This document shows, one piece after another, positions 57,501 to 64,000 of a stretch of 64,000 nucleotides of DNA. The position numbers were made by a program, and so were the translations under genes. The DNA is from Rhipicephalus microplus. Its lineage: Eukaryota > Arthropoda > Arachnida > Ixodida > Ixodidae. The stretch's first letter is position 1, and each line of letters opens with the position of its first letter. The DNA lies in the NCBI RefSeq assembly GCF_043290135.1, contig NC_134704.1:18618001-18682000 (forward strand), given 5' to 3'. The notes beneath the pieces are model-generated. The model saw only the letters and a list, made by a program, of their open reading frames with translations, did no database searches and was not told the origin of the DNA.

Positions 57501-60500
57501 CACAGCCGAGGCAGAAATTGGAGAGAACCACGTAATCTAGCACATATCCTGTAAATAGCTCAATCACGGTGGCCATACCAATGTGAGAAGAGTGTCCACG
57601 TGTGTGCCATGAGCCATCAAAACAAACAGCAATGTTACCCGGATTTCCAAAATTCAGGTCACTGTACAGCTGTTTCACTTCGGCAGCACACTTTGCCAAG
57701 TTCTCAGAGCATGCTTTTGCCGTAGCTGGGTTCAGCTTGGTCTTCAAATAATGCTGGTAGGTCTTATTGTGAAGACCTCTGTGAGAAACTCCAATGGCAG
57801 AAAAAATGTCATTTAGGGCAGTCTGCCCATTCCCCGTGCTTTGCACCGCCCGTGCAGCGAGAATATTTATTTCGAAGGGATTGCACGTCGCCGAGCCAGC
57901 AACTCGCCACGAGCTCCACTGCGATCGCAGTTCACCGCAATTGCTGCACGACACTGTCAGTTTCACGGCGATGCCGTACTCACGCGTGTCCCTCTCAATA
58001 GTTAGATCACCACGGCACACACGGCAACTACCAACCTCGAACAGGTTATTTACAACGTCCAGGTCAACAACCGTATACGCCGTGGTTGAACTCGGGGCAC
58101 TGTCACTCGCGACGCACTTCATTTTCCTTTCCGTCGCCGATACTGACGCTAGCTGGGAAAGTCTCTGCTGCGTTTGTTGCTCGCGCAAAGCACAATCTGC
58201 ACTTGTTAAAAAAGTCGAGTCCAATCTTGGGCGCTCAGGCCGCGCAGCTCCGGTGTCCTGCACGGCCGCTGCCGCAACCGTCGGGGTGAAGTCCAGGGCG
58301 TGCGCGTCAGTCGCCGGCTCGCGTTCCGCCGTTGTCGTGTTATCTGATGCCGGTCCAAGGTGCACAGCGGGCTCCGTCGAAGGCAGCGATGCATTTCTTC
58401 GCTTCGCAACACGCTTCCGTCGCGATTTGCCGAACTTGTGCACGGTGCGAAATTTCCGATAACCGTTAGGCATGGCGCACGACGACAGACGACAATGGTC
58501 TCTTTCAAAATGGCGGCAGTTCGTTTTCGCTGCAAGCAACCGAAAACAACCACGGACCAATGAGGAGGCGCACTTTTGTCACGTGGCGGCTGTGGGCCAA
58601 TGAGATAGCTAGGTTTCGTTTTCTTTTTTGTTTGATTATTCAGTTACAGCGTATCACTGAAAACTCGCGTTTGGCGGAAAAAAAAAGGGCGAAGGATGCA
58701 GTTTCAAAGGAGGCCAAGATGGCTGCGCTCCGTGGCACGGTTGCAAATCGGCGGCGGCGCGAAACTGATCGTTTTATGGCGTTTACCGCGAGCGAAACTA
58801 GAAAGTTCGCGTAGTAAATATGATCGTCCGGGAAAACTATACTGTTTACAGGCCTAGAGTTTTGCGAGAACGTGCAGGAAGATGTCCTGAATGCAACAAC
58901 AACAAAATTGAAAAATCGTTTTTTTCGCTATTTTTTCGCTTTCAAGACCCGTGTCCCCCCTTAAGAAAAGTACTCGCGCCTCCTGCTACAGAAGCTGTAC
59001 GTGTCGCCGATGGCAAAATCGTTCCTATCAATGGAATGTGTACGGCTCCCATAAGCATCGCTGACCGCTACGTTCCTGTCATATTCACGGCGCTCAATAA
59101 CTGTCCTCATAACCTCATCTCAGGGATGGGCTTCCTGTCGACCCATTCTGCTCTGATAGACTGTATCGCTGGTACTCTTTGCTTAGACCTTTTTCTTCAG
59201 CCGGATATACAACCTGAACTTCAACGTGGCCTCTGTGCCACAGATATCTTCCACTTACCGCCTCAAGCCTTCACATTCGCTGAATTTGCCATGACCTCAC
59301 CCGTGTTGGATGGGGACTACAATGTCACGCCGATTCCTGATGTCCTACTGGCCCTTGACGTCACCCTCCCTCACTGCATCGTAACTATAGCCATAAACCA
59401 GATACATCTACTCGTCGTCGATTTCGGCTTCATGAAGCAAGTTCTCCCTGAAGGCATCTTAATCGCCACGTTGTGGCCCTTAGCCGATGACCACGTTACT
59501 ACTTTCGCAGCCCACGTTCGCACCACCAATCTTCCTAGTCGCCCACCCGATGCCACCCGCCTCGACATGTCAGGATGTCCCATGATGGAGTGTATGGTAA
59601 TATTGTGTAAGGATGTTCTAGTGTGTTGATCACGATTTATGTTATAATAATCTGGCTGACGATATTGTCGTTCTAAATTTGTTAAACAAATGTGTGTATT
59701 GTTTGGTTTGTTCCAACTGCGTCTGCCGTGTCCGTTCACTCCAAGAGCCTGGCGTGGCGCTGGCTCGCCAAGTCGAGACCCCACAATGTGTATCCTGTGT
59801 TCCGTATTGATGACGCTCTCGATTGTCTTCATGGCACACGATACTGTTCATCCATCGACCTCCGCTCTGGTTATTGGCAGATTGCGATGGACGAGAAAGA
59901 CCAAGAAAAGACTGCCTTTGTCACTCCCGATGGCCTTTACTAATTCAAGGTTATGCCCTTCGGTCTGTGAAACACCCCAGCCACATTTGAACGTATGATG
60001 GACTCTCTGCTACACGGGTTCAAATGGTCAACATGCTTGTGTTACGTAGATGACGTCCTCGCATTTTCACCTTCATTTGAGACCCATCTTGAGCATCTGT
60101 CGACCATTCTCGACGTCTTGTCTTCCGCAATGCTGGCCTCCAGTTGAACTCCTCGAAGTGTCACCTCGGCCGCCGACAGTTTACAGTGTTGGGCCACCTT
60201 ATCGATGCTTCTGGTGTGCGGCTGGACCCTGAGAAAATTCCTGCCGTCACGAGTTTGCCAGTACCCAGACCCGCCAAAGATGTCCGGAGCTTTGAGGGGC
60301 TCTGTTCCTACTTCAGGCGGTTCGTGAAAGACTTTGCAGCAATCGCCCAACCACTTACCGATCTTCTCAAAAAAGGCGTCCCATTTTTATGGGGGTCCAC
60401 TCAAGCCCCGGCTTCTCTCGCCTCATCACACTTTTGATGACGTCCCCTATCCTGGCCCACTTTGACCCATCTGCCCAAACTGAGGTCCGAACAAATGCCA

Positions 60501-63500
60501 GCGGTCACGGTATCGGAACCGTTCTCGCCCAACGCCAACCGGGACACGATTGCATTATCACATATGCTAGCCGCTTCCTTACACCTGCAGAGTGCAACTA
60601 TTCGATCATGGAGTGAGAATGCCTTGCTCTTGTCTGGGCGGTCTCAAAGTTCCATTCATATTTATATGGCACTCACTCGTCGTCACCGACCACCACGCGC
60701 TCTGCTGGCTTTCATCCTTGAGATCCCACAGGTCAACTTGGTCGCTAGGTTCTGCGACTGCAAGAATACACCTTTACTGTGACATACTTGTCTGGACGTC
60801 TGCATCAGGACGCCGATTGCTTTCTCGATATCCAGTTGGCGAATCGGCTGCCGTACCTGACAACGCCTGCGTGTGCTGTTTCCCACCTGACCCACATAGC
60901 CGACGAGCAACACCGTGATGCAGCCTTACGGGCTATCATCGAGCGCCTCGACTTCTCTCCATCGAACTGATCTCATCGCTCGTTCGTACTCCGAAATGGT
61001 ACATTATACCAGCATAACTGTCATCCAGACGGTCCATCTCTGCTGCTTGCTATACCCAGACACCTCCGCTCGGCTGTACTCCATGAGCTTCACGACGTTC
61101 CTACTGCCGGTCATCACGGCGTGTCCCGCACATAAGACCAGATTCGCCGTCGTTTCTATTGACCAGGTCTCGCACGCTTCATGGGAAAATACGTTGCGGC
61201 ATGTGAGGTATGTCAGCGTCGCAAAACACCGTCGACGCTTCTGGCTGGGCGCTTTCAACCACTCGACATTCCTTCTGAACCTTTCTTTCGCGTCGGCTTG
61301 GACTTTCTCGGTCCTTTTCGCCTGTCTTCTGTTGGCAATAGGTGGACAGCTGTGGCCACTGACTATGCCACATGCTACGTCATCACACGTGCCCTTCTAA
61401 CAAGTTGCGCCACAGACGTCGCCAATTTTCTTCTACATGACGTAATCTTGCAACATGGTGCTCCACGCCAGCTGCTCACGGATCGAGGCCGCACATTTTT
61501 ATCGAGAGTCATAGCGGACATATTACGCTCATGTGCAACCATCCGCAAAGAAATGGCCTCGCGGAGCATCTGAACCGAACCGTAACCGACATGCTTTCAA
61601 AGTATGTTTCCTCAGACCACTTTGACTGGGACCTTGCTCTACCATACGTGACATTTGCATACAATTCTTCGCGCCAGGACACAGCTGGTTACTCCCCATT
61701 TTCCCTGTTGTTCGGCCGCGAACCCACATTGCCCCTCGATGCTGTCTTTCCGTTGCCAGCAGCTCCGACCACAGAATATGCCCTGGACACCATCAGTCTG
61801 TCCGTCCACGCATGCGAAGCCGCTCGTGCTCGCCTTCTGACCTCCCAAGAAAACCAACGGCTTCGGTATGATCGACACCGCGATGTGCACTTTTCGCCCG
61901 GTTCGTTGGTTCTGCTGTGGTCTCCGACCAGGCACGTTGGCCTGTCTGACAAACTGCTCTCACCGTACACAGGGCCATACAGAGTGCTTCGTGCGGTAGC
62001 TCCCGTCCCTTATGAAATCACTCCTGCTGCCTCGTCGTCTTCATCCATCCACCCATCGCGTCAGCGACATCGTATACGTGACACGCCTGAAGCAGTATCA
62101 CTCGCCCAATGACGTTGACGTCTAGATTCGCAGAGACGGCGCCTTTGCCGACGGGGGTTCTGCTACATGTAGGCTGCCGCAATGCAAATTTTCAATGCGC
62201 GTGTGTGCCCGACGAAGAGGACGAAGGTCACTTGCTTCTCGAGCTCGGTGCCCGACTGACCATCACTGCAATCGCTCTTGCAAATATATTTCAAAAATAT
62301 ATTTGCGATATATTGACTCGTTACTCGCGTAACAATGTATCCGGGATCGACTACATTTTTTCTTATTGGTTGTAATAGCATATGTACTCTATCACGTATG
62401 TTAGTGAGATTCCTAATTACTGCTGTTGGTATTTGTGTATCATGCTGGTCTCACTCCTGCTTGGGTCCAAGTAGGGCCTGTACTAGTTTGTATTTGTAAA
62501 TAAAAAATCTTTTTTAAAAGAACTTTTTTTAAAATAAGAAATTTTCACGCCTTAATTGTCTTTTCCTTTTGAATATGTTGTGCTGTTTGTACAGCATTTA
62601 CAATGATGCAAATTTCATGGTAATGTCAGTTTTCGTAGTAAAAGTGGGTTGTCATACCTTCAAACTGTCCCAAATATTGCTAATTTGAGCTTTCTCATGA
62701 AGTTTATGGATCGTTAGTCACATGTATGACAAAAAAATTCTGTTCTCAAGAAAAGTCATGTCAATCAATCTCTGAAAATACCCTTGATAAAAGCTTCCGT
62801 TGAACGAGTCTATTTTGACAAGTTCCTAGAGCAAGGTAAAATCAGCTACAGTCAAGTCCCTCATTAAAGTTACTTGTGGTCTGAAGAGTGATTTCAGCAG
62901 CTTATTTTTGTTCCGTGGTGTTGTGCTGCAGTGGTCGAGTGTGCGAGTTGAATTCACAATCAAACTTGCTGCTCCAATTGAAGTTGCTATCGAGTTCAGC
63001 CCTGGCGGCAGAATTTCAACAGGGAAATAGTGTTAAATGCTGTGTACTTCAGTTTAGATGTACATTAATCAACCGGGGTTTCGGAAATTAAATCAAGTCA
63101 TTGTGCCCCACTACTGTGCACCTTATAATCATTATATATATAGTACTTAGTGCAGCTACTTCTTCTAGAACCCCTGAGTACAATTTTTTTTCGTTCATGA
63201 TATTAAAACAGTGATTTGCTGCCACTGCTGCTCGTGGGCTGCATCAAAGGCAAATCATCATTAGTCGACTGTGTACGTAACCAGTAAAGTGTGTGTGTGG
63301 GTGGGTTTGTGGCGGGCTTTTTAAAAATGTGTTGCTATTTCACTCCTGCCGCCTCTTCATGTTGTGCTGTGTGGGAGTAGTTTCCACTTGTGCGTTGTGT
63401 GTAAAAGATGCCTCTCCCTTATGCCATTTGCAGAGAGACGCATTGGCAGCAAACGGTGCTCTACATAAACCCCGTCGATGTCAAGCAAGACTCGGAGATA

Positions 63501-63541
63501 CGGGGAACCGTCACTATCAATCCAAGTGCCGACCACCATAG
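36529..63541 (+). CDS. PRMT6: Protein arginine N-methyltransferase 6-like, 3' end beyond window
   Basis: Coding exons with consistent phases: 36529-36599, 36685-36732, 36808-36941, 37009-37050, 37130-37230, 38756-38803, 39252-39320, 41176-41249, 42089-42171, 42286-42395, 44926-45035 and 63434-63541, about 332 codons. The enzyme transfers methyl from SAM to arginine, in PRMT6 asymmetrically, mainly on nuclear proteins such as histone H3. Seen: Y-x-GL-x-IHREMIGD, motif I VLDLGAGTG, post-I VYAVEAS, the double-E loop SEWMGYMLLYESML, VDMSC typical of PRMT6, CCCYGHGKVHAFVIWF, and the THW loop ETHWQQ. Only the last C-terminal strands are missing. Donors after 37050, 41249 and 63541 are GC, not GT. 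If the last is not spliced, a TAG follows after four codons. A 48-nt possible cassette exon lies at 41569-41616. The 18.4-kb intron 45036-63433 is full of transposons. Confidence 0.88.
39609..39940. repeat. Perfect 166-bp tandem duplication in PRMT6 intron 7
   Basis: 39609-39774 and 39775-39940 read identically. It is either a very young duplication or an assembly artefact. It holds no exon. Confidence 0.93.
41569..41616 (+). CDS. Candidate 48-nt cassette exon of PRMT6
   Basis: A T-rich tract and TTGCAG precede 41569, and GTAAGG follows 41616. The segment is exactly 48 nt, enters and leaves in phase 2, and is open (WEKALVKGPMIHCYW), so it can be included or skipped without changing the frame. 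It would insert 16 residues between DEGFE and IEFW. Vertebrate PRMT6 has no residues there, so skipping gives the standard protein. The upstream donor is a GC site. Confidence 0.4.
42647..43220 (+). mobile_element. Second copy of the GGGCCC-ended element, split by a SINE
   Basis: 42648 onward (GGGGCCCCGTAACACTTTTTCAGCATGGTCAGAAAAT...) matches the reverse complement of the right end of the 28718-29287 element. After the SINE the match resumes (TCAAAGGCAGCT... AATAACTGATGCCATAAACCC). The far end is not clearly defined. Confidence 0.5.
42773..43009 (+). repeat. Full-length Ruka-like SINE with A and B boxes
   Basis: Best copy in the window. tRNA-like head with TCGTCTAGTGG (A box) and GGTTCGAATCC (B box), then the SINE body and a CATATCAATCAATC-type tail. 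A 12-bp duplication with one mismatch (CAATGACCGATT / CAATGACTGATT) flanks it. It lies in PRMT6 intron 10, inside an older DNA element. It is not a functional tRNA gene. Confidence 0.88.
43257..44002 (-). pseudogene. Retrotransposon Gag-like fragment
   Basis: Two minus-strand ORFs, 44002-43658 and 43562-43257, read as one broken Gag. The first has KFRAKQHLRQWAQLPSENF typical of arthropod LTR-element Gag proteins. The second continues with SLCQSFNELRRQRSIARQ. Frame changes and an inserted A/T-rich piece near 43880-43920 break it. No LTRs are identified. Confidence 0.5.
45349..45420 (+). pseudogene. Possible LINE (CR1/L2-like) C-terminal scrap
   Basis: Encodes IPQWNKLPEDLVNANI, which resembles the WNxLPxxvv motif at the end of CR1/Jockey/L2-type ORF2 proteins. 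Very short. Confidence 0.35.
45421..47850. other. Unassigned repeat-like DNA in the large PRMT6 intron
   Basis: A GC-rich block at about 45420-46020 ends in an AATAAA near 45965 and may be part of an LTR or LINE 3' end. TTACAGTGGATATGC / ACAATAGACATTCGAATAC strings at 46430-46560 resemble ends of pogo/Tigger-type elements. No gene seen. Confidence 0.3.
47858..49434 (+). pseudogene. Broken LINE ORF2: RT tail, RNase H, C-terminal CCHC
   Basis: The plus strand encodes, in several frames, an RT end (ALDITHDWGTQTGLEISK at 47862 on), an RNase H start (VVAYTDASVSG near 48593), a shifted RNase H middle (IIRTDSMQAIHDIQ near 48790) and a C-terminal zinc-type module (CPFCEAP...SHLLWTC near 49199-49258) ending at a stop at 49434. 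Frameshifts and a stop at ~49035 show it is dead. It resembles the LINE in ISY1 intron 5 in domain order but not closely in sequence. Confidence 0.7.
49304..49332. repeat. Perfect 13-bp hairpin with 3-nt loop
   Basis: TTTTGGATTTGCC (49304-49316), loop ATC, then the exact complement (49320-49332), in the 3' coding end of the LINE remnant. Confidence 0.8.
49456..50320 (+). pseudogene. Broken pogo/Tigger-type (CENP-B-like) transposase
   Basis: First ORF (49456-49902): a psq/BrkDBD-like helix-turn-helix (FKRKVIARAETNGNRAASR), then a CENP-B/Tc5-type HTH (WLTNFMKRKGFSLRRGT). After a frame change near 49880 the next frame (from about 49937) carries the start of a DDE_1 domain (GNANQTPFYFDMPGTTTVE, then RVLTSVHGKTTVTAML and HLIFKWKTLPKG). 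The rest of the catalytic domain is missing; GGGTGCGCGTT(G/A)CAATCGA repeats at about 50213 and 50268 and GAATCGAGTAAATACGG near 50296 look like the element's terminal region. Not active. Confidence 0.7.
50330..51071. other. Unassigned coding-like remnant
   Basis: Open frames on both strands (minus 50583-50329, plus 50756-51175) have protein-like composition but no motif I recognise. Probably transposon-derived. Confidence 0.25.
51076..54070 (+). mobile_element. DNA transposon copy 1, TTAA-flanked, intact transposase
   Basis: 2995 bp. Terminal inverted repeat GGGGAGACGC is exact at both ends (51076-51085, 54061-54070) and extends imperfectly to ~20 bp with a shared TCGAAAA. TTAA lies directly outside both ends (51072-51075, 54071-54074). 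One uninterrupted transposase ORF runs left to right, with an AATAAA at 53520-53525. The termini match copy 2 in the pattern GGGG(A/G)GAC(A/G)CGGGTC. TTAA duplications are known for piggyBac and Sola3, but the protein is not piggyBac-like. Confidence 0.85.
51577..53448 (+). CDS. Mutator-like DDE transposase, copy 1 (623 aa)
   Basis: Start chosen at 51577 (MASPKK) because a basic KFRTRHK-x(2)-GKRRR block follows, as in copy 2; an in-frame ATG at 51478 would add 33 residues. Order: basic N-terminus; a four-Cys zinc-type module (CPTC near residue 111 and CCQNSDC); a catalytic core with FDGTW (D258), SDGDS (D355) and a candidate acidic third residue E515 in TQNAAESLNS; conserved cysteines in SNYCHAC and VCQKNTDC; NFCPAGPNSWCK; and a C-terminus ending SYGAGDF. 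The pattern matches proteins annotated as Mutator-like transposase in arthropods. Copy 2 at 58473-56521 is a clear homologue. No stop or frameshift, so it may be active or recently so. It lies in an intron of PRMT6, same strand. Confidence 0.8.
   Translation: MASPKKCSSDNRKFRTRHKYRGKRRRTLRKATANDDVAPDQRPDAPTSDRPNTVTEPWDSGCEIAAAVELVSASQRKIGFFESERRPVDAATANMLLCEIDALTAVVAGAQCPTCRERKLGVREAAGKRKGLSAFLELCCQNSDCPESALSFTHTSRRTASAGDQGTGARFDSGSSRDSFAVNVKAVLAARAIGAGHDQLSRFCAILGLPSPMHHKTFNGICKKLHGAAMTAVSKNLHQARNITKDAVGGRDVPVMFDGTWQKRGHKSHNGVGTVVSLDTGLCLDFEVLSNYCHACSIHRDLGEDEEIWRAFHLQVCQKNTDCSSHAMEPAAAVNIWQRNLSYETPLRFISFLSDGDSKAYTAVCEANVYCDTPIDKEECTNHVAKRLGTALRKLATPLPRGEKLKDATIIKLQTYYKIAITSNKDSVRNMYTAIWASYFHCCSSDGASSHNFCPAGPNSWCKHKRAEALGEPASRHTPLLTKAQGLAIMPIYKGLTEEKLLIRCLHGKTQNAAESLNSKIWLLCPKTKFASRTTVETATALAVLWYNKGHRGFEEVLEGIGILPSQDLATHGDHCDVMRIRKMNLKQTAEARAHRRNTAKRARVEDTDRKSREGPSYGAGDF
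54111..54188. repeat. Iterated AGTAATCTCCCCTTA repeats beside copy 1
   Basis: About four irregular units. TCTCCCCTTAA or its one-base variant occurs at 54121-54131, 54143-54153 and 54174-54184. The same word is the outer end of copy 1 plus its TTAA (54064-54074). Confidence 0.7.
54328..54502 (+). repeat. 5' LTR of the gypsy element
   Basis: 175 bp, TG...CA, with an A/T palindromic stretch (AAATATATTTAAAAAATATATTT) near its end. It is followed by TATTTGGTGGAGGC, the primer-binding region. Confidence 0.8.
54577..55620 (+). pseudogene. gypsy Gag remnant
   Basis: Starts MASSDNPSPS. A capsid-like segment (FLFYLDGTALVWYE... FKEKLRGIFGD) is in another frame; a stop follows RQELATRV. A zinc-knuckle-like CFQCHCVGNVSRYC lies near 55495-55535 with a changed histidine position. 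Several frame changes and stops. Confidence 0.7.
55810..55936 (+). pseudogene. gypsy protease start, cut by transposon copy 2
   Basis: Encodes ALVDTGVRVSIISVHLG, the aspartic protease active site (DTG). The frame is interrupted at the TTAA at 55933-55936 and resumes after the second TTAA at 58961-58964. Confidence 0.75.
55937..58960 (-). mobile_element. DNA transposon copy 2, TTAA-flanked, inserted in the gypsy element
   Basis: 3024 bp with inverted ends GGGGGGACATGGGCCTTG and the complement of GGGGGGACACGGGTCTTG. TTAA flanks both ends (55933-55936, 58961-58964). Removing the element and one TTAA leaves the gypsy protease frame continuous, so the 4-bp duplication is real. The transposase ORF is on the minus strand, with an AATAAA at 56486-56481. 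The ORF is intact while the host gypsy is riddled with stops, so copy 2 is the younger insertion. Confidence 0.88.
56521..58473 (-). CDS. Mutator-like DDE transposase, copy 2 (650 aa)
   Basis: Start chosen at 58473 (MPNGYRKFR), aligned to copy 1; a longer start at 58560 exists. Basic KFRTVHKFGKSRRKR N-terminus; zinc-type module CRVCRGDL...CSNCG; catalytic FDGSW (D286), CDGDS (D381) and a candidate acidic residue E549 in TQNANEALHS; cysteine pairs in NFCLGCECG and LCQKNTSCK; NFCPDGPDSWCKY; ends DYSPGAF. Homologous to copy 1 throughout the core but clearly diverged, especially between the N-terminal basic block and the zinc module. No stop or frameshift. As a DDE transposase it should cut at the inverted ends and join into TTAA. 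Confidence 0.8.
   Translation of the reverse strand: MPNGYRKFRTVHKFGKSRRKRVAKRRNASLPSTEPAVHLGPASDNTTTAEREPATDAHALDFTPTVAAAAVQDTGAARPERPRLDSTFLTSADCALREQQTQQRLSQLASVSATERKMKCVASDSAPSSTTAYTVVDLDVVNNLFEVGSCRVCRGDLTIERDTREYGIAVKLTVSCSNCGELRSQWSSWRVAGSATCNPFEINILAARAVQSTGNGQTALNDIFSAIGVSHRGLHNKTYQHYLKTKLNPATAKACSENLAKCAAEVKQLYSDLNFGNPGNIAVCFDGSWHTRGHSSHIGMATVIELFTGYVLDYVVLSNFCLGCECGPQPDSPDYAAWKAQHLCQKNTSCKAGQMEAEAAKILFQRSLSLHGLRYTTMLCDGDSGSFIAIDEAKVYGFIPVVKEECTNHIQKRMGTALRTLVQKHKSGDAQRISGKGRLTADLITKISSYYGWAIKSFAGDLDKMHNAVWATFYHITSTDEKPNHNFCPDGPDSWCKYNSAMAKNEPPPKSRYNLPEAVSSALRPIFERLADKKLLQRCLRGQTQNANEALHSVIWSLAPKDKNASLYAVEAAVGEAVMRFNLGTHNASSSILRELQVEQTAKGSRRANEKDSQRTINAERKRGSSAAFQAAAKRRQRGKPHPDYSPGAF
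58961..59590 (+). pseudogene. gypsy protease continuation
   Basis: Open from the TTAA onward, with VPVIFTALNNCPHNLISGMGF, the typical second half of a gypsy protease (ILG-like region), then linker to about 59590 where non-coding sequence begins. Confidence 0.65.
59790..60780 (+). pseudogene. gypsy reverse transcriptase and RNase H remnant
   Basis: The RT core starts at VFRIDDALDCLHGTRYCSS and IDLRSGYWQIAMDEKDQEKT, with YVDD catalytic residues at about 60046-60057. RNase H starts near 60490 (NASGHGIGTVLAQ). The N-terminal RT fingers are missing. In-frame stops lie near 59941, 59968 and 60616, plus frame changes. Confidence 0.8.
61060..62112 (+). pseudogene. gypsy integrase remnant
   Basis: H2C2-type zinc region ending in CEVCQRRK near 61208-61230. 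Catalytic core in VGLDFLGPF (first Asp), LLTDRGRTF (second Asp) and, after a frame change, NGLAEHLNRT (Glu). Downstream LPYVTFAYNSSRQDTAGYSPF and a C-terminal GPYRVLR region ending at 62112. Confidence 0.8.
62161..62334 (+). repeat. 3' LTR of the gypsy element
   Basis: 174 bp, matching the 5' LTR with scattered substitutions and small indels. Confidence 0.8.
62335..63433. other. End of the large PRMT6 intron
   Basis: AT-rich, no repeat or gene recognised. It ends with a T/C tract and the TTTGCAG acceptor of the THW-loop exon. Confidence 0.5.
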
Positions 63542-64000
63542 GCAAGTGGCTTATTAGCTTTTTCTCGAATTTGGTGTCTTCTTTCATCGTACGTTCCTAA
63601 CAAAAAAAAACAATAAAAAGAAACATTGAGGGCCTAGGTTTCTAGTTCTTGCAACTTACTGTGTGAAGTTTGAGAAAAAACAATGCTTATTGTGCTCTTA
63701 AGTAAGCGCACACCTGGCATGCAACTTAATACAGAGTTACTGTATAGAGTATTATCTTGGTAATTTTTACTTGTTTAATTGAGAATACTGGATTATTTGG
63801 GGTTTGTGTGCAGTGTTGAACCTTTGCGTGTAAATTTATATGGATAATTCGAGTGGCCAGTCTGCAGCTTCCTGGGTAATTTGTATACTTGGGCCAAGCT
63901 ACGCAAAAAGAGTTTCCAGCCTCAGAGGCTTGAAGTAAATCAGAATCTGCACTGTTTTTTTAAAGAATGGGTCTCAAAGGCTGTGCTTTTCAAGTTCATG
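63542..64000. other. PRMT6 intron (presumed)
   Basis: Follows a GCAAGT donor; nothing recognised. The final PRMT6 exon is expected beyond the window. Confidence 0.45.

Larger units (their letters stand above)
54328..62334 (+). mobile_element. Degraded Ty3/gypsy LTR retrotransposon with both LTRs
   Basis: LTRs: 54328-54502 and 62161-62334, both starting TGCTACATGTAGGCTGCCGC and ending ACTC(A/G)CGTAACA. A purine-rich GACGGGGGTTC precedes the 3' LTR. Internal order: Gag, protease, RT, RNase H, integrase, all broken by stops and frame changes, and a region between protease and RT replaced by non-coding sequence (about 59590-59790). DNA transposon copy 2 is inserted after the protease active site. 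Without it the element is about 5.0 kb. No convincing target-site duplication. The LTRs differ at many positions, so the insertion is old. Confidence 0.85.

Noticed and set aside
1..64000. CRISPR arrays, bacterial operons, ribosomal RNA genes
   Set aside because: None seen; the window is eukaryotic nuclear DNA.

Overview
The window looks like nuclear DNA of a hard tick (Ixodidae). The evidence is low coding density, spliced metazoan genes, several Ruka-like tRNA-derived SINEs with the tail typical of tick genomes, and dense LINE, Ty3/gypsy and DNA-transposon debris. Host genes form small coding islands in AT-rich, repeat-filled DNA.

Layout. 1-5.2 kb is mostly unassigned, with one possible minus-strand terminal exon carrying phosphotyrosine motifs and one SINE. 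5.2-7.1 kb holds an intronless FASTK/RAP-domain gene (minus). 8.7-22.8 kb holds three genes for acidic, low-complexity, single-pass membrane proteins: A (plus, 8728-10143), C (plus, four exons, 15240-19293) and B (minus, 22762-21557). A and B are recognisable paralogues of unknown function; C shares only the architecture. Between them lie a gypsy RT scrap, a LINE 3' end with internal tandem duplications and a (TTC)n tract of about 59 units. 25.6-27.6 kb is mitochondrial seryl-tRNA synthetase (two exons, plus). 28.4-36.3 kb is the splicing factor ISY1 (nine coding exons, minus), with a LINE fragment in an intron. 36.5 kb to the window end is a PRMT6-like arginine methyltransferase (plus, at least 12 exons, running off the edge), head to head with ISY1 across 230 bp.

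The intron of PRMT6 before its THW-loop exon is 18.4 kb long and is a transposon graveyard. It holds a LINE fragment, a broken pogo-type transposase, two related DNA transposons of about 3.0 kb with intact 623- and 650-codon transposase ORFs, and a degraded Ty3/gypsy element with both LTRs. Both DNA transposons start with GGGG(A/G)GAC inverted repeats and are flanked by TTAA. One sits inside the gypsy element in a way that shows a 4-bp TTAA duplication directly.

Most noteworthy: (i) the pair of TTAA-flanked transposons with a Mutator-like DDE protein, and terminus-like repeats beside one of them; (ii) four GC-AG introns among about 21 well-supported introns of conserved genes; (iii) a phase-compatible 48-nt candidate cassette exon in PRMT6 directly after a GC donor; (iv) the A/B membrane-protein family. 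ISY1 (spliceosome), SARS2 and FASTK (mitochondrial translation or RNA) and PRMT6 (nuclear methylation) are housekeeping genes that adjoin each other but are not a functional operon.
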